6,304 bases of DNA from Bacillota bacterium (GTDB taxonomy: Bacteria; Bacillota; Clostridia; Lachnospirales; Lachnospiraceae): positions 1-6,304 of the forward strand of contig WFLY01000184.1 of NCBI GenBank assembly GCA_009177215.1, given 5' to 3'. This document shows positions 1 through 6,304 of the stretch, one piece after another; within the stretch, counting starts at the first letter, position 1, and each line of letters starts with the position of its first letter. The position numbers and the translations under genes are program-made. The notes under the pieces are model-generated. The model was not told the DNA's origin, did no database searches, and worked only from the letters and a program-made list of their open reading frames with translations.

Positions 1-776
1 GAATAGCCAAGAATATTTGCAATGTCTATAAGACTCCAGTAGTTTTCGGCAAAAAACTGAATGGATGAAGACATTCGCGCTTACGTTTTCTTTTGATGAA
101 AGTTTTTTCCATAATACTCCAGAAGCATACGTTCTGTCTGACTGGGACTGAATTTGAGGCGTGCGGACAGGTCTGCAAGCGTGAGATTATGATATTAGTA
201 TCAAAAGTATTCTTCTATGATAACAGATTTGGAGTTTATCGTATTCGAGTGTGCAAACTGTTTTGTGGACACTTTGCCGCGCTCATAATTACGCACCATC
301 AGAATAATGAGCTGCTGTAATAAAAGCTCTACCTGACTCATGTAGCCGGTATAACGGTGTTCCAGTTCATCAAAGATATTTCGCATGAGTTCATGGATAC
401 CTTGATTATCCTGACCAAACCAAAATTGATTTTTTTCAAACAGGCTGACAATGGGAGAGTTGGAAACTGTTGAGCCGGACTTGGCTTTTTTCAAATAAAT
501 ACAATATTCCTGCATAGGGTTCTCGGGAACGGGTGCCTGAGAATGTTCAACGTGAGGACCTGTTACAAAAAGTGTATTGGGCGTAATCTCGTAAGTAATG
601 CCATCGATTACCGCATGTCCGTAGCCGTAAGGGATGTAATGAATTTCATAGCAGTCGCTGCCGTGGCTGTGTGTGGGAATCACTCGCATGAAGCGTTCAA
701 AAATAATATTAAGTGCATAAAAATGGGTTCCTTCCACTGTAAAGCGGATATCCATGTCTGTGTAATGTATTTTCAT
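1..776 (-). pseudogene. AraC-family transcriptional regulator, DNA-binding domain broken by stop codons, partial at left edge
   Basis: Such regulators sense a sugar with an N-terminal cupin and activate nearby catabolic genes through two C-terminal helix-turn-helix motifs. The start at 776 is preferred because AGGA lies five bases upstream (785-782); an upstream in-frame ATG at 887 would add 37 residues that do not look like the family. Residues 1-191 are open: the cupin includes PTHSHGSDCYEIHYIP (34-49) and TGPHVEHSQ (72-80), followed by a helical linker. The frame then meets TGA (203-201), TAA (197-195) and TAA (83-81). Between and beyond these stops the same frame still reads clear AraC helix-turn-helix sequence: LTLADLSARLKFSPSQTERM, then YYGKNFHQKKT, then ARMSSSIQF and IDIANILGYS at the edge. 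No frameshift is seen, only nonsense codons. I infer a recently inactivated gene whose product would be a 191-residue sensor without DNA binding. Sequencing error is the main alternative. Confidence 0.85.
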
Positions 777-840
777 TAAAATCCTCATTTCTGCGCTGTT
801 TTGTGGCTTGGATTTGCCGAGATAACGCGCATTAAGCTGT

Positions 841-868
841 TTTGTGTCAAGCGGCGTGCAGACACAAA
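841..868. repeat. Inverted repeat, possible operator or leader hairpin
   Basis: TTTGTGTC (841-848) and GACACAAA (861-868) are perfect 8-base inverted arms around a 12-base spacer. Allowing one bulged T, the arms extend to TGTTT(T)GTGTC and GACACAAACA. The repeat lies inside the predicted leader of the regulator transcript and about 110 bases upstream of GH31. It could be a dyad operator for a regulator or a hairpin in the regulator mRNA. No run of T follows on either strand, so it is not an intrinsic terminator. Confidence 0.5.
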
Positions 869-906
869 CAATGAATGAAAAACGCAAGGGATTCTTGTTT
901 GTATTG

Positions 907-936
907 AGTGTAAAAGAAAAGAGAACAAGCTGTCAA
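907..936 (-). promoter_or_regulatory. Candidate sigma-A promoter for the AraC-type regulator
   Basis: On the minus strand a perfect -35 box TTGACA (936-931) is followed after 18 bases by TACACT (912-907), which matches the TATAAT consensus at four of six positions. Transcription would begin near base 900, leaving a leader of about 125 bases before the regulator start at 776. The 18-base spacing is one longer than the optimum and the -10 box is weak, which would fit an activator-dependent or low-level promoter. Confidence 0.45.
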
Positions 937-979
937 TACCTGAAATGTAACAATATTTTCTTGAAGGGGAGGATGCATA

Positions 980-3391
980 ATGCTAAGCGCAATCAAAGGT
1001 AAGAGTAAAAGAATTACAAAGGTTGTCAGAGAGGATAACAGGCTATATCTGTATTCGGAGGCGTATCGTTACAGGCTGGAGCCTAAAAACGCCCGGACAG
1101 TGAGGATTACATGTACGAAGCGGGAGAGCTTTTGCGAAGAGGAAAAGCCGGGAATTGTAAATTATGGCGTCTGGGATAAATGGGAATATACGGTAGAAAA
1201 CAATAAGATTATTTTCCGGACAGATGAAGTCATTATTTGTATTAGCGGTGAGACTGCTTCCTTCCGGTATTTTGACGGTCAGGGGAAGCTTCTGTTACAG
1301 GAGCGGGCGAGGGAGAGCAAGACTCTGGAGGAATTTACCGTCTATAAGCCCATAGAAGGAGATATGCAGGTGGAGAAGGTAAGCACACCTGACGGAACCA
1401 AGGAGGTGGTCAGGGAAGCCAAAAGGATATCCGACGGAACCTTGTATCACACCCGCCTATATCTGGAATGGCAGGAGCAGGAGGCATTGTACGGTCTGGG
1501 GCAGAATGAAGAGGGAATTACCAATCTCAGAGGGCAGACGGTGTATGTCCATCAGGCTAATCGCAAAATAGCCGTTCCCATGCTGATTTCCAGCTTAGGT
1601 TATGGGATTTTGATGGATACATACAGCCCCATGATTTTTCAGGATACGGCTTTCGGCTCTTATCTCTACACAGAGGCGGATGAGGAAATGGATTATTACT
1701 TTTTGAACGGAGCCTGCATGGACGGAGTGGTTCGTGAGTATCGAAAGCTGACCGGCAAGGCGGCGTTGCTGCCAAAGTGGGCCTACGGTTATATCCAGTC
1801 TCAAGAGAGATATGAAACGGCGGAAGAAATCTTGAGTGTAGCTGAGGAATATCGCCGCAGAGAGCTGGGGCTGGACGGTATTGTGTTGGATTGGTGCTCA
1901 TGGGAAGGCAGCTTGTGGGGGCAGAAAACCTTTGACAAGGCACGTTTTGAGAATCCGGCACAGATGATTGAGAAGCTTCATAAACAGAATGTTCATTTTA
2001 TGATATCCATTTGGCCCAATATGGACGAGAAATGTGATAATTATAAGGAGTTCAAAAATCAGGGGTTACTTCTGCCGGGATGCAGCATTTACAATGCTCT
2101 TTCGGCAAAGGGACGTAAGCTTTATTGGAACCAGCTTGAGGAAGGGCTTTTCTGCCATGGAGTGGATGCGTGGTGGTGTGATAACAGCGAACCCTTTACT
2201 CCTGAATGGAGCCATGCGGAGCCGGTGGAGCCTTCCGGAATGTACGAGGAATATTGTCATACAGCGGCGGTTCATCTGCCTGCCTCAAAAGGCAATGCCT
2301 ATGCCCTGTACCATGCACAGGCTGTTTATGAGGGACAGCGGGGAGTGGATACGGGCAAGGGGAAAAGGGTAGTCAATCTGACCAGAAGCGGCTACACCGG
2401 ACAGCAGCGCTACGGTACCATATTGTGGTCGGGAGATATAGCGGCAAGCTGGGATACCTTAAAGAGGCAGATTGCCGCAGGGCTTAGCTTTTGCGCCAGC
2501 GGTCTGCCCTACTGGACGGTGGATGTAGGAGCCTTTTTTGTAAAAGAGGGCGGATTGTGGTACTGGAATGGAGATTATGAACAAACTACTCAGGATATGG
2601 GATATCGTGAATTGTTTGTCAGGTGGTATCAGTGGGCAGGTTTTCTTCCTATTTTCAGAGGACACGGAACGGATTGCCGCAGGGAGCTGTGGCAGTTTGG
2701 TGAACAGGGAGAGCCTTTTTATGAAGCGCTTATACAGGCAAACCGTCTGCGCTATGAGCTGATGCCTTATATCTATTCCCTTGCAGGACGTGTGTGGCTG
2801 GAGGACGCCTCCATGATAAAGCTTCTTGCTTTTGTTTTTCCACAGGATTCGGTGGCGAAACAGATAAGCGACCAGTATTTGTTTGGAGAGGAGCTTATGG
2901 TGTGCCCTGTCACAAATCCTATGTATTATGATAAAAATTCTACAGAACTGAAGAATGTACCATGCTATAGGACGGTGTATCTGCCGGAGGGTACGGGCTG
3001 GTATAATTACTGGAGCCATGTCTATTATGAGGGAGGGCAATGGATTGAGGCGGAGGCGCCTTTGGAGAGGATTCCCATCTTTGTCAGAGAAGGAAGTGTG
3101 ATTCCACGGACGGTTCCGGTACAGTCCACCGCAGAAATGACGGAAATGTTGATGCTGGATGTGTATACCGGAAGAGACGGGGAATTCATGCTATACGAGG
3201 ATGAAGGAGACGGCTATGGGTACGAGAAGGGCGAATACCGGAGGACTGCTTTTTCTTGGGAAGAACAGCGAAAGAAGCTTTATATGGAGAATCCGGATAA
3301 GCATAAAAAAAGAATAATACTTGCATATTTGATTCAAAAGGACGGAACAGTTAAGGAGGAAAAAGAAATTTATGAAAAAACAAGCATTTAA
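980..3391 (+). CDS. Glycoside hydrolase family 31 enzyme, probable alpha-xylosidase or alpha-glucosidase
   Basis: GH31 enzymes cleave terminal alpha-linked xylose, glucose or related sugars by a retaining mechanism. The 803-residue protein has the family order: an N-terminal beta-sandwich (about 1-260, with YGLGQNEEG at 171-179), a TIM barrel (about 265-600) and C-terminal beta domains (about 610-803, with YLFGEELMVCPV at 633-644). The predicted nucleophile is D401 in DAWWCDNSEPF and the acid/base is D486 in WSGD; LGLDGIVLDWCSW (297-308), GLPYWTVDVGAFF (508-520) and RLRYELMPYIYS (589-600) are further family segments. The DAWWxDxxEP form resembles bacterial alpha-xylosidases, but specificity is not settled. 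No signal peptide is seen, so it is probably cytoplasmic. The start has GGGGAGG seven bases upstream, and an in-frame stop at 962-964 excludes longer versions. It is the first gene of the plus-strand cluster and overlaps GH43 by 20 bases. Confidence 0.93.
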   Translation: MLSAIKGKSKRITKVVREDNRLYLYSEAYRYRLEPKNARTVRITCTKRESFCEEEKPGIVNYGVWDKWEYTVENNKIIFRTDEVIICISGETASFRYFDGQGKLLLQERARESKTLEEFTVYKPIEGDMQVEKVSTPDGTKEVVREAKRISDGTLYHTRLYLEWQEQEALYGLGQNEEGITNLRGQTVYVHQANRKIAVPMLISSLGYGILMDTYSPMIFQDTAFGSYLYTEADEEMDYYFLNGACMDGVVREYRKLTGKAALLPKWAYGYIQSQERYETAEEILSVAEEYRRRELGLDGIVLDWCSWEGSLWGQKTFDKARFENPAQMIEKLHKQNVHFMISIWPNMDEKCDNYKEFKNQGLLLPGCSIYNALSAKGRKLYWNQLEEGLFCHGVDAWWCDNSEPFTPEWSHAEPVEPSGMYEEYCHTAAVHLPASKGNAYALYHAQAVYEGQRGVDTGKGKRVVNLTRSGYTGQQRYGTILWSGDIAASWDTLKRQIAAGLSFCASGLPYWTVDVGAFFVKEGGLWYWNGDYEQTTQDMGYRELFVRWYQWAGFLPIFRGHGTDCRRELWQFGEQGEPFYEALIQANRLRYELMPYIYSLAGRVWLEDASMIKLLAFVFPQDSVAKQISDQYLFGEELMVCPVTNPMYYDKNSTELKNVPCYRTVYLPEGTGWYNYWSHVYYEGGQWIEAEAPLERIPIFVREGSVIPRTVPVQSTAEMTEMLMLDVYTGRDGEFMLYEDEGDGYGYEKGEYRRTAFSWEEQRKKLYMENPDKHKKRIILAYLIQKDGTVKEEKEIYEKTSI
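3352..3360 (+). promoter_or_regulatory. Ribosome binding site of GH43, inside the end of GH31
   Basis: TAAGGAGGA is a near-perfect Shine-Dalgarno sequence 11 bases before the ATG at 3372. It lies within the GH31 coding sequence and fixes the GH43 start, so the two genes overlap by 20 bases and are very probably cotranscribed and translationally coupled. Confidence 0.85.
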
Positions 3392-4769
3392 CCCCTATTT
3401 ACCTTCATGGGAGTATATTCCCGACGGAGAACCTTATGTATTTGGAGACAGAGTTTACATTTACGGTTCCCATGACTTTTATAACGGCTATGTGTTCTGC
3501 ATGGGTGATTATGTGTGCTGGTCGGCGCCGGTGGACAATCTTGCGGATTGGCGTTATGAGGGCGTGATTTATCCCAGAAATGAAGACCCCTTGAATAAGG
3601 ACGGCAAAATGTGCCTGTATGCGCCGGATGTAACGGTAGGACCTGACGGCAGGTATTATCTGTACTATGTGCTGGACCATGTTTCCGTGGTGTCTGTTGC
3701 CGTGTGTGACACTCCTGCTGGAAAGTATGAATTTTACGGTTATGTACATTATAAGGACGGAACCCGTCTGGGTGAAAAGCAGGGCGACGAGCCTCAGTTT
3801 GACCCGGGCGTGCTGACAGAAGGAGACATAACCTATCTGTATACAGGCTTTTGCGGAAGGGGCGACAAATCCCGCCATGGTTCAATGGCAACGGTTCTTG
3901 CTTCTGATATGCTTACCATTGTGGAGGAACCTGTATTTGTGGCGCCCGGCTGTGAGTATGGCATCGGAACGGGCTTTGAGGGTCATGAATTCTTTGAGGC
4001 ACCCTCCATCCGTAAAATGGGAGACACCTATTATTTTGTTTATTCCTCCGCGGTTATGCATGAGCTTTGCTATGCAACCAGCAAAAAGCCTACCTCGGGC
4101 TTTGTATACGGAGGGGTTATTGTCAGCAACTGCGATTTACATATTGACAGCTATAAGCCTGCCGGGCAGCCTATGGCATACGGCGCAAACAATCACGGAA
4201 GTATCGTGGAAATAAAGGGCGACTGGTATATTTTCTATCATCGTCATACCAACGGTACATGGTACAGCAGACAGGGCTGTGCCGAAAAGCTGACGATTAT
4301 GCCGGACGGAAGCATTCCTCAGGTGGAGATAACCTCCTGCGGCTTGAACGGAGGACCTCTGGAGGGCAAGGGTGAGTATCCGGCTTACATTGCATGTAAC
4401 CTGTTCAGGGATATTCCTTCCATGTATGTGGGAGATAACCGTTTCCCGAAAATCATGCAGGACGGCAGAGACGGAGACGAGGAGCCGGGATATATTGCAA
4501 ATATCCAAAATTCCGCTACCGCAGGTTTTAAATATTTTGACTGCCGCGGTGTAAAAGAAATCGGCATCAAGGTGAGAGGCTATGCCGGTGGTGTGTTTGA
4601 GGTGAGAACCTCTTGGAACGGCGAGGTGCTGGCAAGACTTAAGGTGAACTATGCAAATGTGTGGGAGGAATATACGGCGCCTATAAATATACCGGACGGC
4701 ATACAGGCAATTTACCTGACCTACATGGGAGAGGGCAATGCGCAGCTTAAGTCGTTTACGTTGAGATAA
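3372..4769 (+). CDS. Glycoside hydrolase family 43 enzyme with C-terminal CBM6-like domain, probable arabinofuranosidase or beta-xylosidase
   Basis: GH43 enzymes are inverting five-bladed beta-propellers that remove arabinofuranosyl or xylosyl residues from plant glycans. In this 465-residue protein the catalytic triad can be placed by motif: general base D18 in IPDGEPYVFGD, pKa-modulating D86 in LYAPDV, and general acid E209 in FFEAPSI. QFDPGVL (142-148), NNHGS (273-277) and FYHRH (288-292) are further propeller motifs; the last often supplies a metal-binding histidine. Residues from about 340 to 465 form a beta-rich module (FKYFDCRGVKEIGIKVRGYA, ending QLKSFTLR) that resembles the CBM6-type sandwich often fused to GH43. 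No signal peptide is present, so it is probably cytoplasmic, acting on imported oligosaccharides alongside GH31. Family assignment is firm; the split between arabinofuranosidase, xylosidase and other activities cannot be made from motifs alone. Confidence 0.92.
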   Translation: MKKQAFNPYLPSWEYIPDGEPYVFGDRVYIYGSHDFYNGYVFCMGDYVCWSAPVDNLADWRYEGVIYPRNEDPLNKDGKMCLYAPDVTVGPDGRYYLYYVLDHVSVVSVAVCDTPAGKYEFYGYVHYKDGTRLGEKQGDEPQFDPGVLTEGDITYLYTGFCGRGDKSRHGSMATVLASDMLTIVEEPVFVAPGCEYGIGTGFEGHEFFEAPSIRKMGDTYYFVYSSAVMHELCYATSKKPTSGFVYGGVIVSNCDLHIDSYKPAGQPMAYGANNHGSIVEIKGDWYIFYHRHTNGTWYSRQGCAEKLTIMPDGSIPQVEITSCGLNGGPLEGKGEYPAYIACNLFRDIPSMYVGDNRFPKIMQDGRDGDEEPGYIANIQNSATAGFKYFDCRGVKEIGIKVRGYAGGVFEVRTSWNGEVLARLKVNYANVWEEYTAPINIPDGIQAIYLTYMGEGNAQLKSFTLR

Positions 4770-4929
4770 GTTAGATAATAGTAACAATTCCTATTCAGAC
4801 ACGTTTGTGTTTGGAGAAACGCTAAGCACTGACGGAACAGTTACCTTGCCAAAGCTTAGTTTGCTGACTAAGCATGAGCAGGAAGGTCAAACAGTAATGG
4901 TGACTCATATGTTATGGGGAGAGATTTGA
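4765..4929 (+). pseudogene. Possible remnant of a coding sequence, startless open frame
   Basis: Between GH43 and GH36 one frame, different from that of GH43, is open for 54 codons and ends at TGA (4927-4929). It opens just after a TGA at 4762-4764 and has no ATG until 4897. The central part reads like a real protein end: SDTFVFGETLSTDG, then TVTLPKLSLL, then GQTVMVTHMLWGEI. I do not recognise the family. It may be the 3' tail of a gene whose body was deleted, or a chance open frame; a stop-free run of this length is not rare. A 10-codon frame from 4897 with AGGAAGG ten bases upstream also exists but is unlikely to be a gene. Confidence 0.3.
4854..4873. repeat. Short stem-loop in the GH43-GH36 gap
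   Basis: GCTTAGT (4854-4860) and ACTAAGC (4867-4873) are perfect 7-base inverted arms around the loop TTGCTG. No T-run follows, so it is not a typical intrinsic terminator and would let transcription continue into GH36. A related sequence, GCTAAGCACTGA, occurs at 4821-4832. The hairpin might act in mRNA processing or stability, but its function is unknown. Confidence 0.4.
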
Positions 4930-4948
4930 CGGAAAGGTAGGGGTAATT

Positions 4949-6304
4949 ATGAAGAAAATATACAGCAGTTTCCGGCTGGGCGATATGTGCGCCATCTATC
5001 TGCTGGATACGGATACTAAGACCTGCGGGCTTACCCTGCTGCCGTGGGAGTTTAAGGATAAGCTGACTTTGGAAGGCTGGTGGAATATTGAGCCTGTTGT
5101 CCAGATAAAGCTCTTGGGAGATGCCTACCCGGACGGCTTCTCCCAGGGGCATTCCATGAAAAACAGCGCCACGGCGACAGGGCTTTTGTTCCGGGAACAG
5201 AAGGAAGAGCAGGGGGATGTTTTGAGGGTAACAACCATACTGGAAAAGGATGGGGTGGAGGTTTCACATATTCTGGAGTATGTACAGGGAAGCCTTTTTA
5301 TGAACCAGTATACGCAGGTGATTTCCCACAGGGAGGAAGAGGTAGGGGTGGAAATGATTTCCTCCTACAATCTTTGTGCCTTTTCCGGATTAAGCCCTGA
5401 GCTGAGAATGGAGGATTTTGTGCTTCACCGTATGCAGAGCAAGTGGAGCATGGAGGGTAAGCTTCAAAGCACGCCTTTTTTGGATCTACAGCTTGAGCCT
5501 GCATGGCTTAGGATTGGCGCCAACAGTGTGCGTTTCGGGCAGGTGGGATCCATGCCTGTGCGCCGGTATTTCCCGTGGATGATAGCCGAGGATACTAAAT
5601 ACGGCTATAGCATAGGAATACAGCTGTGCCATCCGGCATCATGGCAGATGGAGGTATATAACAAGGATGACAGGATAGCGCTGTCAGGCGGCCTTGCCGA
5701 CAGGGAATTCGGTCATTGGATGAAATATTTGAAAAAGGATGAGCTGTTCGAGACACCTAAAGCTGTCATAACCGTGGCAAGAGAGGACGTGGACGGTATC
5801 GGCTATCGATTGACATCCGCCCAGACGGCTAATCTGGAGACGGCGCCTGAGGTTGAAAGGACTCTTCCCATAATATTTAACGAGTACTGTACCACATGGG
5901 GGAATCCCACCGAGGAAAATATGCTGAAAATCATCGATATCCTAAAGGGAAAGGGAATCACCTACTGCGTTATCGATGCCGGCTGGCATATCAAGAACGG
6001 AAATGATTGGTCCGAAATCGGAGACTGGGTTACCAATAAGGACAAGTTTCCCAGAGGACTTGAATACATTGCCTCCGCCGTGAAGGAGGCGGGGATGATT
6101 CCGGGGATTTGGTATGAGATGGAGGTGGCGGGAGGAGCCGCCGACATTTTTAAAAAGACGGAATACTTGCTGCACCGTGACGGATACCCTCTGCAGACGG
6201 GGCAAAGGCGTTATCTGGATATGCGCAAGCCCGAGGTACAGGAATATCTTCGGGAAAGGGTGATTGATAACCTTGCAAAATGTGGCTTCGGCTATCTGAA
6301 GGTG
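4949..6304 (+). CDS. Glycoside hydrolase family 36 alpha-galactosidase, partial at right edge
   Basis: GH36 enzymes release terminal alpha-galactose from oligosaccharides such as raffinose-type sugars or galactosylated hemicellulose fragments by a retaining mechanism. The visible 452 codons are open to the window edge; full members usually have about 700-750 residues, so some 60% is here. Residues 1-300 are the N-terminal beta-sandwich. The TIM barrel begins near FNEYCTTWGNPTEENM (310-325), followed by YCVIDAGWH (339-347), whose aspartate contacts the galactose in known members, then PGIWYEMEV (385-393) and RYLDMRKPEVQEYL (421-434). The window ends at GFGYLKV; the family nucleophile aspartate normally follows directly, so it is probably codon 453. 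No signal peptide is seen. ATG 4949 is the first ATG after an in-frame stop (4901-4903), with a modest ribosome site AGGGG (4939-4943). It is probably in the same transcript as GH31 and GH43, since no terminator is visible in the 179-base gap. Confidence 0.92.
   Translation, partial: MKKIYSSFRLGDMCAIYLLDTDTKTCGLTLLPWEFKDKLTLEGWWNIEPVVQIKLLGDAYPDGFSQGHSMKNSATATGLLFREQKEEQGDVLRVTTILEKDGVEVSHILEYVQGSLFMNQYTQVISHREEEVGVEMISSYNLCAFSGLSPELRMEDFVLHRMQSKWSMEGKLQSTPFLDLQLEPAWLRIGANSVRFGQVGSMPVRRYFPWMIAEDTKYGYSIGIQLCHPASWQMEVYNKDDRIALSGGLADREFGHWMKYLKKDELFETPKAVITVAREDVDGIGYRLTSAQTANLETAPEVERTLPIIFNEYCTTWGNPTEENMLKIIDILKGKGITYCVIDAGWHIKNGNDWSEIGDWVTNKDKFPRGLEYIASAVKEAGMIPGIWYEMEVAGGAADIFKKTEYLLHRDGYPLQTGQRRYLDMRKPEVQEYLRERVIDNLAKCGFGYLKV

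Larger units (their letters stand above)
777..979. other. Divergent intergenic region between regulator and glycosidase genes
   Basis: This 203-base stretch separates the two divergent starts. It holds the regulator's ribosome site at its left end, an 8-base inverted repeat (841-868), a candidate minus-strand promoter (907-936) flanked by further short inverted repeats (894-939), and the GH31 ribosome site GGGGAGG (966-972) at its right end. No convincing plus-strand promoter was found by eye: the best pair, CTGTCA (930-935) with TATTTT (954-959), would start transcription inside the GH31 ribosome site. The divergent layout is typical of AraC regulators that control the adjacent operon. Confidence 0.7.

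Noticed and set aside
93..320. Plus-strand open frame of 75 codons over the regulator region
   Set aside because: It is antisense to the AraC helix-turn-helix sequence, has no credible ribosome site and shows no recognisable domain.
869..890. Possible catabolite-responsive element around ATGAAAAACGCAAGG
   Set aside because: The spacing between TG and CG is one base too long for the cre consensus. The other candidate near 820-835 (AGATAACGCGCATTA) also mismatches at key positions.
930..959. Plus-strand promoter CTGTCA / TATTTT for GH31
   Set aside because: Transcription would start within the GH31 ribosome site, and both boxes are weak matches.
4137..4787. Long minus-strand open frame of 216 codons opposite GH43
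   Set aside because: It lies antisense to a clearly recognisable GH43 gene, shows no family motifs, and is the expected by-product of codon bias. The same applies to minus-strand frames at 2459-3040, 3388-3891 and 1557-1961.
4798..4810. GACACGTTTGTGT resembling the TTTGTGTC/GACACAAA dyad of the first intergenic region
   Set aside because: The shared part is only a 7-base match with a different arm arrangement, which is expected by chance at this length.
6127..6151. GC-rich stem (GGCGG/CCGCC) followed by five T, terminator-like
   Set aside because: It lies inside the GH36 coding sequence in the middle of the TIM barrel, the stem is only five base pairs, and three bases interrupt the path to the T-run.

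Overview
The window looks like a polysaccharide-utilisation locus from a Gram-positive anaerobe of the Clostridia, probably Lachnospiraceae. This rests on the strong AGGAGG-type ribosome sites, moderate GC, the style of the proteins, and the mix of an AraC-type regulator with cytoplasmic glycoside hydrolases. The species cannot be named from the sequence.

Layout. Bases 1-776 (minus strand) hold an AraC-family regulator. Its cupin sensor half is intact, but its DNA-binding half is broken by three in-frame stop codons; the gene runs off the left edge. Bases 777-979 are the divergent intergenic region. It carries a candidate promoter for the regulator (TTGACA/TACACT, minus strand) and several inverted repeats that could be operators. 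On the plus strand follow three glycoside hydrolase genes: GH31 (980-3391), GH43 with a C-terminal beta-sandwich (3372-4769, overlapping GH31 by 20 bases), and a GH36 alpha-galactosidase (4949 to the right edge, cut just before its predicted nucleophile). The 179-base gap between GH43 and GH36 holds a small hairpin and a startless open frame that may be the tail of a lost gene.

How the genes fit together. None of the three enzymes shows a signal peptide, so they probably act in the cytoplasm on imported oligosaccharides. GH31 would remove alpha-linked xylosyl or glucosyl units, GH43 arabinosyl or xylosyl units, and GH36 alpha-galactosyl units. That points to a branched plant heteroglycan, but the exact substrate is not shown. 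No transporter lies in the window. The regulator would normally sense a sugar through its cupin and switch on the divergent enzymes; here it appears unable to bind DNA, so the enzyme genes may be deregulated or under other control.
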